This document shows, piece after piece, positions 24,270 to 35,141 of a stretch of DNA of 52,696 bases (positions are counted from its first letter, which is position 1; every line of letters begins with the position of its first letter). Source of the DNA: Conidiobolus coronatus NRRL 28638 (taxonomy: Eukaryota; Entomophthoromycota; Entomophthoromycetes; Entomophthorales; Conidiobolaceae); assembly GCA_001566745.1 (NCBI GenBank), contig KQ964583.1, forward strand, positions 18,999 to 71,694, read 5' to 3'. The notes below the pieces were generated by a model. That model was not told the DNA's origin and made no database searches. It saw only the letters and a program-made list of their open reading frames with translations. A program made the translations under genes and the position numbers.

Positions 24270-24827
24270 TGGATTACTGCTCAAGGATATATAATTAGTT
24301 TTATTTTTTACAAGTTTTATAAAATTTCTTTTTATTAATTATATGTACAAATAATTTTGTTGTAAATTTGATTTTCAGTATAAGTATATTCAAAATCTTT
24401 ATATTATAAGTCTAAGTTAAAGTTATATTTTCAATGGAATAAAGTATTTTACACAAATATACAAAACTCATGCTAACTCTATCAACTGTGAATAGACAAT
24501 TCAACTCATAGCCCAAATTGTATGCGAATATAAAAAATTAAACTATTAAAGATTTTTAATTATTCTATTTGATTATAAAATGACTAGAGTAATAAAAGTA
24601 AACATTGAAGTTATACATTCTAGTATATAATAGTATTACTACTATGTTATTAAAATTGAAGTTCTAAAATACTTTATTTATATATGACTTGAATTATTAA
24701 AACTTTAATAAAATTACAAGCTTAATAATAAATTAGAAAGTTTACTAATGCTCAAATATAACTATAATATACATTTATTATTCTATGTATTTATAGAGAA
24801 TCGCTGATAATATGAGAAGTGTAGAAA
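24270..24827. other. Intergenic region between convergent genes
   Basis: About 0.56 kb between the 3' ends of Arp1 and the THOC5-like gene. AT-rich with no recognised feature beyond probable polyadenylation regions. Confidence 0.5.
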
Positions 24828-25451
24828 TTAGGAATATTTGTTAATAGTATGCGTTATAGCTCCACATTTATCTCCAAGTCTATCGATTCTTTCGTCCAAA
24901 TCTTTGATAGCTTGATCGTACTTTTTTAGTTGTTGCTCAAGCTTTCCTTTTTCTTCGAGAGCTCCTTTTCTTTTAGATGAAGCATCAGATCTAATTTTTA
25001 ATTCAAATTTTAATCGTTTTAGAGTAACATCAGTTTCTTTGGCTTCAAATTCTTCTCCTGCTTGAATTTTTAAGTCTTCTTCAGAGATGAAAACTAAATT
25101 GTCTACACTTGCGTGCTTGCGCTTGACACTCGTTATTTTATTTTGAAGATTCTTCTTGTCTTCATATAAAAGTAGCAATTCACGTCTTTTGTCATTATAT
25201 TTATTCTTTCTTAAGCTTATACTTTTTTCTTTATCCTCCAAATCTTTGCAAAGTAATCGATTCGAAGCTCTGATATTGTTTAATTCGATAAAAATATTTT
25301 GGCGATATTGAGTTGCTTCAAGAGGAATTTTATCTGTATCTTTTTGAAATTCATAAAAATTTTGTAAAAGTTTTTCTATTGAAGAATTTGCATCGTCTAT
25401 ATGATTATTAACTTGCTCACTTGATAAAATCGAATTAGAATTTTCTTGCAT
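24828..25451 (-). CDS. THOC5: THOC5-like subunit of the THO/TREX mRNA-export complex
   Basis: Single-exon gene of 207 residues, mostly coiled coil and highly charged. The assignment rests on the order of motifs typical of the THOC5/Fms-interacting-protein N-terminal region: a long helix ending LLLYEDKKNLQNKI, then Cys-poor KRKHASVDNLVFISEEDL (about 111-127, matching the family pattern KHxxIxLVSEEEF), then DVTLKRLKFELKIR (about 141-154, matching HxxxLxRLxxELxxR), then a final coiled coil. THO couples transcription to mRNP assembly and export. The protein is much shorter than animal THOC5 and covers only the conserved N-terminal module, as I would expect for a reduced fungal form. A different coiled-coil protein remains possible. 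The ATG at 25451 is the first in frame. Confidence 0.65.
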   Translation of the reverse strand: MQENSNSILSSEQVNNHIDDANSSIEKLLQNFYEFQKDTDKIPLEATQYRQNIFIELNNIRASNRLLCKDLEDKEKSISLRKNKYNDKRRELLLLYEDKKNLQNKITSVKRKHASVDNLVFISEEDLKIQAGEEFEAKETDVTLKRLKFELKIRSDASSKRKGALEEKGKLEQQLKKYDQAIKDLDERIDRLGDKCGAITHTINKYS

Positions 25452-26810
25452 ATTAATTATGTATTATTATAATAAGATTTAATTAAATTTGCTTCAAATC
25501 ACTTTCTCAATTCATATTTTAACTTCATAGTGTTTTGTTCATTTATGGGATTGTGACATTATTTTTGTAAATTTTGAATTTTCACATTTAACGTCATCAA
25601 TACCCCCAATTTTCCGAATTTTAGCTCACTTAATTGGCTAAAATCACAGTTGGTGTAATTTGATTAAAATAGCAAAGTTATTCATTATACACATTAATAC
25701 TATTACATTGAGTTATTGAGTTAACTATAGAATGCTTATAGCCAAGATAGTATAGTAAGAAGTTATATAAAACTATAAACCCAGCTTAATGTTATAACAT
25801 ACTCCGCCTAATACCACTTTTACGGTTTTAAGCATTTTTGAATTTTTGTATAAAGATTCAGCTAGCAAACACATTAAGTGCTATATACAAAACTTATATC
25901 ATAAGGTCATGCTATAGGCCTGATTCTATTTCTTAAAGCCAATTTTCGATTACGAGTGTATATAAAAAATATAAACAATGCTTAAGTTGCAAAGGAATTT
26001 GAGATTATAATTTGTATGTCATTTGAACTAGCAATGGTCGTTATACAGCAATACTTTTAACACAAAGACATTATTGATTATCTATAGCAAGGGTAGTTGT
26101 TATTAAAAAGTATTTTTTTTAAAATAAGCAGCTTTTGTAAACATTTAATCTTGCCAAACTTTTAAATAAAAACTTTTTTGTCAACAAACTTAATGTACAA
26201 TATATATTTAAAAATATAGTTAGTTATTTATATAATAATAAGCTGAAAATATTATTACATTTTAACAATATAATACAATATAAATCCGGATAATTCTAAT
26301 ATTTGGATAATCTGCAATATCTATATTTTATTGATGGTAACAATGAAATCATAATAATTAATAACAAAAGCTGCTTATTTTAACAATACTTTGAATATTT
26401 GATAGTTCTAAGTCAATTGCAACTGCCTTTATTAAACAATATATTACTAAAAACATATATTATTGAAGATCTGAGCTCTGACTAATCCTAATACCGTTTT
26501 TTATATTAGCATATTTAAGTTATTTAAGCTCTTAGCTGAAATAATATAGGGTATTTTTGAAATATCACAACATAGCAGTGAGTTGGTCAAATAATAAACA
26601 TAATATACTAAATTAAAGCTAATGTATTATATCATTGTCTAAAAATATGTTAATTATACATGAATTCCATTACTTACGTAGTTGTTTGAACTGCAGACAA
26701 CTATATTATGATCATAAATCTCAGATATAAGAGAATAAAGCGGGTGTTTATTAGTGGTATTACTATTAAAAAAAGATAATTCAAAAGAGTTGAAATCAAA
26801 AATAATTTGT
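25452..26810. other. Intergenic region with a foldback element
   Basis: About 1.36 kb upstream of the THOC5-like gene and downstream of RhoGDI. It contains the inverted-repeat element at about 26107-26395. Otherwise AT-rich with no coding frame supported. A 71-codon frame overlapping the RhoGDI 3' end is a shadow. Confidence 0.5.
26107..26395. repeat. Foldback/MITE-like element with long terminal inverted repeats
   Basis: The 19-nt string TAAAATAAGCAGCTTTTGT at 26120-26138 recurs as its exact reverse complement at 26364-26382. On the outer side both arms continue with an AAGTATT-like sequence, so the matched arms are about 28-30 nt, enclosing about 225 nt of AT-rich non-coding DNA. The arrangement suits a MITE or foldback element. 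It is unrelated in sequence to the GAGTGATTCTGG family elsewhere in the window. No clear target-site duplication is visible. Confidence 0.55.
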
Positions 26811-27808
26811 TCACCAATCTTTTTTAATTTCAAGAATCTAAAAATAAAATTAGGATTGAAAATAAACATATATGGATAATATATTACCCAGTCCCATTCT
26901 AAATGAGCAACATTATCGTCATCAACAAATTTGCTCTAAAAAAGATGGTCAATACTAAATCTTGTATATTATTAGTAAACAAAAATACCTTAATAGAATA
27001 AGAACCACGTTGTAACATGCCACTAGGAGCTTCTTCAAGACCGAACTTGAATATAAATTAGTAAACTCGGAAAATAGATATAATAATTGCTAGAATACCT
27101 TCTTTTCGTATGCTTCGGCATTAGGACCGTAACTTCCAAGCATTTCTTGACGCTTTTCCACTAGAATATTCTTAATACTAAAATATATAAAATAAATTAC
27201 TAAACTTACAGGTTACACCCATACGCTTGACAGCATGAAGATACTTGAGGCCAGATACAACTTCATGTTGAATTCTAATAATAAATATAATTAGAAAAAT
27301 TCTAATATTTTTGCATAAACTTACTTGAATTTAATTTTAAGACAGTATTCAATTCCTTCTTTGATTGAAATGTTAAGATTCTTGTTCTTAAGGTCAGCTA
27401 AGATTGCAAAAGAATTAGACAAATTACAATATAAGATTAAGAAGAAATTTACTTTGAGTAAGATCTAAAACAACATCAGATCTACCAGCAACTTCCATAG
27501 CAAGACTAAGAACGATAACCTATTTAAAATGTAAGTTAGTAAATGCTAATAGATTAAATAAATTAATTACCTTTCTTGGGTCATCAGAAGCAGCAGCAGC
27601 AGCTAATAACAAGAGTTATAAAACAGTATAAGAATATTGAATGAATAGTACCTCCAGTTCCTAAACCGAGAGATTGCTTCCATCTTACAAGGGACTCATC
27701 TTCAGCATCTAAAGCTTGAAGTTCTTCAATAGTCTTCTTTTCTCCTACCTTGTACCCTTCAGTGGTAGTAGCGACCAATTCATCACTGTCTATTTTAGGT
27801 GAAGCCAT
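26811..27808 (-). CDS. RDI1: Rho GDP-dissociation inhibitor (RhoGDI/Rdi1)
   Basis: Nine short exons on the minus strand: 27808-27652, 27602-27571, 27519-27453, 27397-27325, 27274-27210, 27160-27099, 27045-26989, 26935-26888 and 26837-26811. They give 195 residues. RhoGDI binds prenylated Rho-family GTPases (Rho, Rac, Cdc42), keeps them in the GDP state and extracts them from membranes. The N-terminal regulatory arm has EGYKVGEKKTIEELQ and DAEDESLVRWKQSLG. The immunoglobulin-like domain includes VVSGLKYLHAVKR, EMLGSYGPNAEAYE, EEAPSGMLQRGSYSIK, FVDDDNVAHLEWDW and the C-terminal EIKKDW. The exon 5/6 junction was chosen at the inner acceptor (27161) because it keeps both frame and the exact spacing to GSYGP. 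Exon 2 is only 32 nt and opens with a GCT run encoding five alanines. It probably regulates the same Rho/Cdc42 GTPases as the nearby Boi-like scaffold's pathway. Confidence 0.93.
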
Positions 27809-28478
27809 GTTATAATATAGTTGAAACAATCAATTCAATGAAAAAAATGCGAATAGATGTAATGAATATTTGAATTTAAGACGCCAGTCATGTTAAATCC
27901 TATTTCACAATAGAACCCATCCAAATTGACCAATATAATTTGCATATTCCTCTTTATTTAACCAATCATGTTACAGAATTTTTTAACATAGTCAATAATA
28001 CCATCCTCATTTAATGTTAGCCAAAAATCAATTTCTATTTTTAAACTATGTTATATATTTATTCATCACATACTTTTCACTATTATAGCGATAACATATT
28101 AACATTATCAATAAGAACTCGGCAATGCTATTTTATTTTAATAGCATTTTGTTATTTTTACAATTAAATTTGTCCAACATCACTATTCACTTTGTATACA
28201 TATTTTTACATTTTTTAATGAAAATTATTCATAACTTCAAAGAGTTACTGGATGAGATTACAGTGTTTATCTATTGTTAAAAATTGTAATAGTATATCTA
28301 TTATAATTGTAAATTACATTAAACTTGGGTATATTTGAGGAATACTTAGATTCAAACATTAATTTTGAGGCAAATTTGAGTATATACTTTACAATGTGAT
28401 TAACATTTTCAATTATTACATATTCACGGCTATAACGGAGCTATAAAATTATAATATATTACATATTATATTCAGTTT

Positions 28479-28556
28479 AGTCAACTGTGCAAACCTTAAA
28501 TTGATATTAAGCACCAGTTTCTAAAATAGGTAATACCATATTACTCACAGTTGACT
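28479..28556. repeat. 11-bp perfect inverted repeat around a 56-nt spacer
   Basis: AGTCAACTGTG at 28479-28489 is repeated as CACAGTTGACT at 28546-28556. The flanks on each side carry a similar ACGGAGCTATA / ACGGAGTTATA direct pair (near 28434 and 28586), hinting at a small decayed element. No coding content. Confidence 0.45.
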
Positions 28557-28878
28557 TTGTTTTTACTTGATATAAAGCGAAACGGAGTTATATGATTATT
28601 CATTATAAAAATGTGATTAAAACTCAAAATTAGTATTTCTAAATTAAGAACTTGCGGTTGAAATAAAAATAGTATTTGACAAAACTATAATGGTATGAGT
28701 GATCAAGCTTTAATTCTCCCCTTTGTAAAATTATATTCCTCATTTTAATTTCACATTCAATTAATAAATAATTTCTTAAAATCAAACTCGTATTTAATAT
28801 TAACAACAAAATTATTCTCTTAAGAATAATGAGTGAATTAATGCTATTTAATTACTCTCATATTTAATTTTGCATTTA

Positions 28879-28925
28879 ATAACAAAAAAATAAGTTGGAT
28901 CAACAAATTGTTGATTTTTTGTTAT
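28879..28925. repeat. Imperfect 47-nt palindrome
   Basis: The centre ATCAACAA-A-TTGTTGAT (28899-28915) is a palindrome with one central base. Further out, ATAACAAAAAAAT on the left pairs with ATTTTTTGTTAT on the right, with an unpaired AAGTTGG on one side. It can form a hairpin on either strand. Function unknown. Confidence 0.5.
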
Positions 28926-29515
28926 GTAAATGATTTGCTTAAAATAAAGCTTCCAAGCTATTATGATGTCGAATTTAGCCTAAACGTAGGTATAAGTGGA
29001 GATGTTTATATTCTAGAAAAATATACTATAAAAGTAAAAGTGAAAAAAGTACAGTAAAATGTAACATCAACAAATGAATATATTCATTAATAGTGGCAAA
29101 CAAAATATATCTATTCTAGTAAAAATATGAAATTTTGTTTATTGACGAAGAATATCAATTTTTTTGGGAAATAAATAATTTTGATAATTGACAAAGTCAA
29201 TAATTTTAATGATTTTTGAGAAGGAACCATGAAGGTTATTTTTGAGCAAGAGGATATATAAGTTACTCTATAACAGATGAATGCGATGAGATATTAAAAT
29301 ACGTAAGCTTGATAATGTCAATTTTGGTAGCAGCTGCTCAGAATAAAAATAAGTTCTCTTTTGGTTAAAAAGATCAACAAAATGTCTGAAACAGAGGTCC
29401 AATAATTAAGCATGATTTTGCTAAAAATAAGTCTCAGCTCATAAATCGGAATTTTCAATAAACAAATATAATCAACTAAAAAATACAGAGGATATAATAA
29501 TCCAATATACCCGAA

Positions 29516-31122
29516 TCACGAAGACGATGAAGGGGGGTTTGGTGGTGTTTCGACGTTAGTAGTAGATGATGGATTAGCATGAACCAAGTCTTGGACCTTG
29601 ACGCGAGAGGTAGATGATGGAAGTGATGATTTGAGTGATAGCTTAGATAGTGTTTGTGATACATTACCTGGGAGATCTGAGGACATAGGACCGAATGTAT
29701 CAGAGGGTGCTGGGATAGAGGTGGGAATAGTGCTGGGAGGAGTTGTGAGAGGAGGAAATTTGCCAAAGTTCAAAGGTGGAAGCACTTGATTTACATCAGA
29801 AGAAGGAGGGAATGATGTTGATAACAATCTAGGAGGTAAATGATGTAATGAGTGTGAGGCATGAGGCTGAGCAACTGCATTTGGGTTTGAGTAAAATGCA
29901 GCATGTCGAGCTGTTTTTTGGTCAGGTGCATATGGAGAGTTAGATGCTGCACGTGCAGAAGAGGAGGCTGATGATGGCCGACGACGCTTGTAAACTCCAT
30001 CGCCGTATTCAACTAGGGAGTTAGATGTAATTGTCCAAAATGATCCCTTACCGGGCTCTGATTGGAGCCTTGGAACCTTAGTAAAAGACTTATTTAATGA
30101 CAAGTTATGTCTGATAGAATTCTAATATAAAGTCAACATCGATTCGAATGTATAATATTAGGGTTCACTGTTACCTGCCAGCCATTTTCAGATAGTTTAT
30201 AATACGGATACTTGGTTGCGATATAATTGTATATATTATTTAGGGTCATTTTCTTTTCAGGAACCGAATTAATAGCTTGAGCAATCATAGAAGCATATGA
30301 ATAAGGTGGCTTAATATGCGGTGCATCTTTAAGAACTTCAGAAGAAGTATGCGTGATAGTAAATGGTTTTCTAGATGAGGGTGTTGAGGGTGGGACCACT
30401 TGAGGGATTGCAGGGTAAAGTGGGCGCTGGGGACGAGCTGCTCTAATTTCTCTATATGCTGAAGATCTAGCAGGAAGAGAAGCAGGAAGTCCTGGAGCTC
30501 CCGGTGAGTGAACTAAAGATGTAGATATAGGTGGTTTAGCTGCAATAGGAATTAACTTTGGACGAGGTGCAGATTGTGTCCAGTTAGCAGGATGCAAAGG
30601 AGGATTTTCATTTTTAACTTGAGGATCTGAAGGGTTAGGTGAAAATGAAGTTTTTTCCGAAGTCTCCGTCTGCTGATTCTCAGAAGGAATTTTTGGCAAA
30701 AGAAAATAAAAAGTTTGATTTCCTATTTGTATTTTTGAACTAAATATAAAGTTAGTATATGCTATATAACGAAATCATAAAAACAAGATAAAAAGTACTT
30801 ACCCATGTTCTAATTTAATATTAGAACCTTTTTTATAAAACACATCATCTATAACAACACCGTTTTTTCCCTGTACAGAAAGTTCAAATTTTTGGTCAAC
30901 TAAATTATAATATATTTTAGCGTGCTGACGGGAAATAGCCTTTGTTGGACCCAGATCAACATTTATGTCATCTTGAGGATTAATTTTTCTACCGATCGTT
31001 ATGTGGAGCTCTTTCATATAATAACATACATCATCGCCTTCTAATTTAGCATAAGCTTGAACATGTGCTGGTTGCTTGGAAGGTGAAGTTGGTTTAGGAG
31101 GAAGAGATAGGGTATCTGACAT
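29516..31122 (-). CDS. FHA-domain forkhead transcription factor (Fkh1/Fkh2/FOXK-type)
   Basis: Three exons, 31122-30803, 30739-30175 and 30121-29516, giving 496 residues. An N-terminal FHA domain (about 13-125; [26 protein letters not shown]) is followed by a proline-rich linker. Then comes a forkhead DNA-binding domain (about 249-343) with [18 protein letters not shown], the recognition helix [10 protein letters not shown] and GKGSFW. FHA plus forkhead is the layout of yeast Fkh1/Fkh2 and Fhl1 and animal FOXK, which control cell-cycle and ribosomal or nutrient genes through phosphopeptide-dependent cofactors. The recognition helix is intact, unlike in Fhl1-like degenerate forms, which favours Fkh1/2/FOXK. 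The second intron splits the forkhead domain exactly between NGWQ and NSIRHN. The C terminus is Pro/Ser/Thr-rich and ends near 29516; a further short 3' exon cannot be excluded. The ATG at 31122 has a poor context. Confidence 0.88.
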
Positions 31123-33093
31123 CAACAAAAAGATTATTAGGAAACCAAGCAAGGTTACCCTGAAAAAATGTTCGAGAAAATGATAAAGAAAATTGAAACC
31201 AGTTGACCAAAAGAGTAATGAAAAGAATTAATGGTGGCAAGCTAAATGCTTCAAATAAATTTAATAAATGGAGTAGGCAAAAAGTTAAAATTGGATAGAG
31301 GAGATAAATGAAAGGGGATTAGGAGTCCTGTATGTTAGGGGGAATCAGGGATAATTCTATTTTGTCACTATATAAGCGCTGCTATTAGCTGTCTGGAGGA
31401 AGTTTGGACAGGGCACTGAGAATATGCACACAGCAGAGGAGAGCTACGCTTATATACAGGAGATTAACGCACCGATCACAAGTGAAATCACCAAAGCAGA
31501 TTATTTTTGATTAATTTGTTGACGGTTAAAAGTTCACACTAGCCCAATTTGAACAGGGAGAATGAATGTGAAATTGAATCCACTCCAAAGCACAATTTGA
31601 GTGAAATTGTATTGAAATTTTGGTTTCAAGTCGGATTTTGGGTGAGTTCTGCGAATGGGGCTAGGAAACTGGGTCAGGTGAGTTCATCGGATTAAGTTTA
31701 TTTTTCTCAGTTTCAAATTAAGCTTTATTGATGGATACTACTTCTATTGAAAAAGCTTCCCCCCACGCTATCAAAAATTCTTGAAAAATCCAAAATAGCT
31801 CAAATCATTTACAGTCATTTTTCGATGTAACAACGACGATATGTCTGTTTGGACAAATAAAGAATTAATTTTGCTAATTATACGACGATTTATCAGCTAA
31901 AGCCTTGTTTATCCAATAAAATAAATAATTGCCCGATTTTGTATATCGAATAACCAGTGTAAATCAGTTATTTACATTTAACTAAAATATAACAAATTAC
32001 ATAATCCCCTAAACGCTCAAAGTTTTTGTTAATTGGTAATTTTAGCAATTTTTCAAAACAGTTAAAATATATCAGTTATTATTAAATCACAAGCAAATCA
32101 AAACTTTTAGCTAATTGTTTAGATTTAAAATCCACGAATTCAAACTAATAGATTTAGAGATGTTTATCAAGTCGGGCAATTAAATAATCTAAAAATAGAT
32201 ATTGTAATAAGATGTTATAGAGTAATATAGTGTATAGCGATTTAAAATAGAGCTAACATTAGCCTACTAACCAATAATATCTAACTGTTGTAAAATTGCT
32301 AAAAATTTAACTTTCTACTTTAACAAATTAAGCGTTAATCACTATAATAGTAAGCTATAGCGTAGTATATTAAATTAAATTAACTTGATTAAACATAGAG
32401 TAATAAAAGTATTATATCATATCTATAAATATGTATTTATATAGAAATGCTGAAAATTTAATATATGCTATGAGATTTTGATATTCTTAACTTGGATTAA
32501 TCCTAGTAAAATTATTATATGGTGGTAGAATCCATTATTATCTAAATTCGGCAATTTTATATTAAATATAATATTATTAAATATACAAATCTAAGTTTAT
32601 TCTTATCTGATTAAGATGATTATATAGAATAAATAAGCAGAAATTGTTTTTATAGTATATCTAATCTATTGGTAATAGAATTTTTGAGAAAGTCACTTTT
32701 TACAATTGAAACAATGTATATTAGAAGTTGTTACCTATTAAGTGTAAATATATATGAGTATAAATTTCATTATATAATTTTCTTTATAGAGCAATCATAT
32801 ATATTAGCAGATATTTAACTAATACAAGTACTATTATATACTTTTGGCATTAACTATATCAACACTATTACATTTCATTATTAAAAGACTAAATTAGTTT
32901 TAGATTGATAAAGTTAGATATAAATCACTTAGAAATTAAATCTTTATTTAATATATTATTTTATATTCTTATGCAGTATATAATATTTAATAAATATTAG
33001 TTTGCTATTAATTTTGATATTATATTTAAATGCATATATTTGTAAAAACTTTATAATTATCAACATATTGCTAATTAAGTTTTAGTTATTATT

Positions 33094-33403
33094 GTTATTA
33101 ATATTATATATATGTACATAGAATTTTAGTATAAAATAATTTAAGTATATGTATTACTATGGGCTANNNNNNNNNNNNNNNNNNNNNNNNNNNNNNNNNN
33201 NNNNNNNNNNNNNNNNNNNNNNNNNNNNNNNNNNNNNNNNNNNNNNNNNNNNNNNNNNNNNNNNNNNNNNNNNNNNNNNNNNNNNNNNNNNNNNNNNNNN
33301 NNNNNNNNNNNNNNNNNNNNNNNNNNNNNNGTTATTAATATTATATATATGTACATAGAATTTTAGTATAAAATAATTTAAGTATATGTATTACTATGGG
33401 CTA
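33094..33403. repeat. Perfect 73-nt direct duplication flanking a gap
   Basis: The 73 nt at 33094-33166, immediately left of the gap, are identical to the 73 nt at 33331-33403, immediately right of it. Both start GTTATTAATATTATATATAT and end ATTACTATGGGCTA, and both abut the Ns exactly. This is the expected trace of two contigs that overlap but were scaffolded with Ns instead of merged. Confidence 0.9.
33167..33330. other. Assembly gap (164 Ns), probably artefactual
   Basis: A run of unknown bases bounded on both sides by the same 73-nt sequence. The true distance is probably negative, meaning the two contigs overlap, so the region may be about 237 nt shorter than drawn. Confidence 0.95.
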
Positions 33404-35141
33404 AATTAATATATTTTGATTAAATAAAGAATAGTTATTGTTATAAATTGGTTATATTTATAACTTTCTTAACTACTTTTATAAAATATATTAAAAGCAT
33501 TATTATTGCTTATTAAAATAATGGTATATACTTTTTATTTTTACACATAAGCTTATATAAGATTCTAGTTATATATATAAACTTTTATCAAGATAAATAA
33601 TAGTCTAATATAAATTGCTATTATAATATTGCAATGGCCTTAACTTGGGAAATTGACGTGTTTTAGCTAAAATCTTGCAAAGAAATAATTTCAACATGTT
33701 TATAGCTCAAAGTCAGATTTAATTAGAATAACTATTGCTCAAATTAGGGATTCAAGCAACGGAATGCTGACAACTACTTGATTTGGCTTACACTGATTAA
33801 TTGGTTACCGTGGAACGGTTAGAGTTTTGATTAATATAAAATAATTTATTAAGATAAGTGTGATTAACTGATTATTATAATCTTATAATATTGTATCTTT
33901 AGTAGCTCACTTGATACTATAGTGAATGTAATATGTAATATACAACAATTAACTATAAGATGTTATAAACAAAAGTCAGAATCAGAATAAAATAAAATCA
34001 ACTTCCGTCCGTTGGATGATTTGACTTGGTATTTAAATGCTTTGGTTCCTAGTTTTCCATTGCCTTGTGATTCTATTAATTAATGGTTGTAATTGGGGTA
34101 TTTACTCCATATGGTAGGATAATTATTAGTATCCATCTGATGATATAATAACTCCAAAATTTACTTTATAGAAATCTTACAGTGAGACTGGGACCATGAC
34201 AATATTAACTATGACTAGTATAAAATTATAAAAATAAGAGAAGATATTTAAAAAATTATTTCAAATTATTAATATGCATAATTCCTACTAATTTTAACAA
34301 ATTTATAAGTTTAAAATTTTAATATAAATATATGTGATATATTAGCGTTATAGATCTTGTTTAAAAATGAGATAAAATCATATATACCTACATATGCATA
34401 CTATCGCTTTAACTAACAATATTAAGCGTCTAACATGTCTTAGGAAGTTAAAAATCAAAGCAACTCAAATTTATCTATAAAAATTTTCGAATAAATTATC
34501 ATAGGCTTAGCTAGAACTCTTCATATATAACTCCTATAAATTTAGCTTATATTTAAACAAAGCTAAATTTTAAATGCTTTTTAACATGCTTATATTCAAC
34601 ATTTTAATTTTAAGCTTGGAGAACGAAGCTGCTAATAATCAAAGCATATCTTCTAACTCTGGTTAATATTAGCACATTTAAATATCATTTGGTATGGTAA
34701 AAATATAACTATTCATATCTACTTTATAGAAAATTTGAAAAAAATACTTTATTGTAGCTAAAATCTTACGTATAAATTATCCATGTGAATAATATACTTT
34801 ATATAACTTAAGATATCTTTTTTGAATTCAAATTCCTTAACCTCTACTTAAAATAACGTTCATTAAAAATATTAAAGCTTACTACATTAGAATAATTTCA
34901 AATAATATTTAGTTAAATTTAAAATCTACCAATTAAAATTAGATAATGTTTTTTCGTGTTTTGAATTGAATTTGAGAAAAAATTAACGCGTGATTATTGG
35001 TTTATTTTACGAATTTGAAATTCTGACATCATCCAATAGATTTAAATAGAGTTATTTTCCCTTAAAGTTAACGTAATGTTCTAATTTTCTGTGATTAAAT
35101 AAAATACTTATTCATTTACATTGAATCAGATTCATAAAAAA

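Larger units (their letters stand above)
27809..29515. other. Intergenic region with CCAAT motifs and small inverted repeats
   Basis: About 1.7 kb upstream of RhoGDI and downstream of the forkhead gene. Two plus-strand CCAAT pentamers lie within about 160 nt of the RhoGDI start (near 27939 and 27961). Small inverted repeats are listed separately (28479-28556, 28879-28925). No coding frame is supported. Confidence 0.5.
31123..35141. other. Four-kilobase gene-free region with a less AT-rich patch and a gap
   Basis: This lies between the 5' ends of the divergent forkhead and Scc3 genes. At about 31310-31480 the sequence is clearly less AT-rich and contains CTATATAAGCGCTGC (near 31368) and a 28-codon frame beginning at 31424; this may be forkhead promoter or leader. 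Another less AT-rich patch lies at about 33990-34200. The rest is very AT-rich, with a gap at 33167-33330. No gene is supported. Confidence 0.5.

Noticed and set aside
26654-26869. Minus-strand frame of 71 codons overlapping the RhoGDI 3' end
   Set aside because: It runs through the last RhoGDI intron and exon in another frame. The EIKKDW exon explains the conserved sequence there.
27161-27180. Alternative acceptor at 27178 for RhoGDI exon 6
   Set aside because: It breaks the reading frame with the only good donor. The inner acceptor at 27161 restores frame and the exact family spacing to GSYGP.
33141-33358. Frames spanning the second run of Ns
   Set aside because: Artefact of the gap and of the duplicated flanks.
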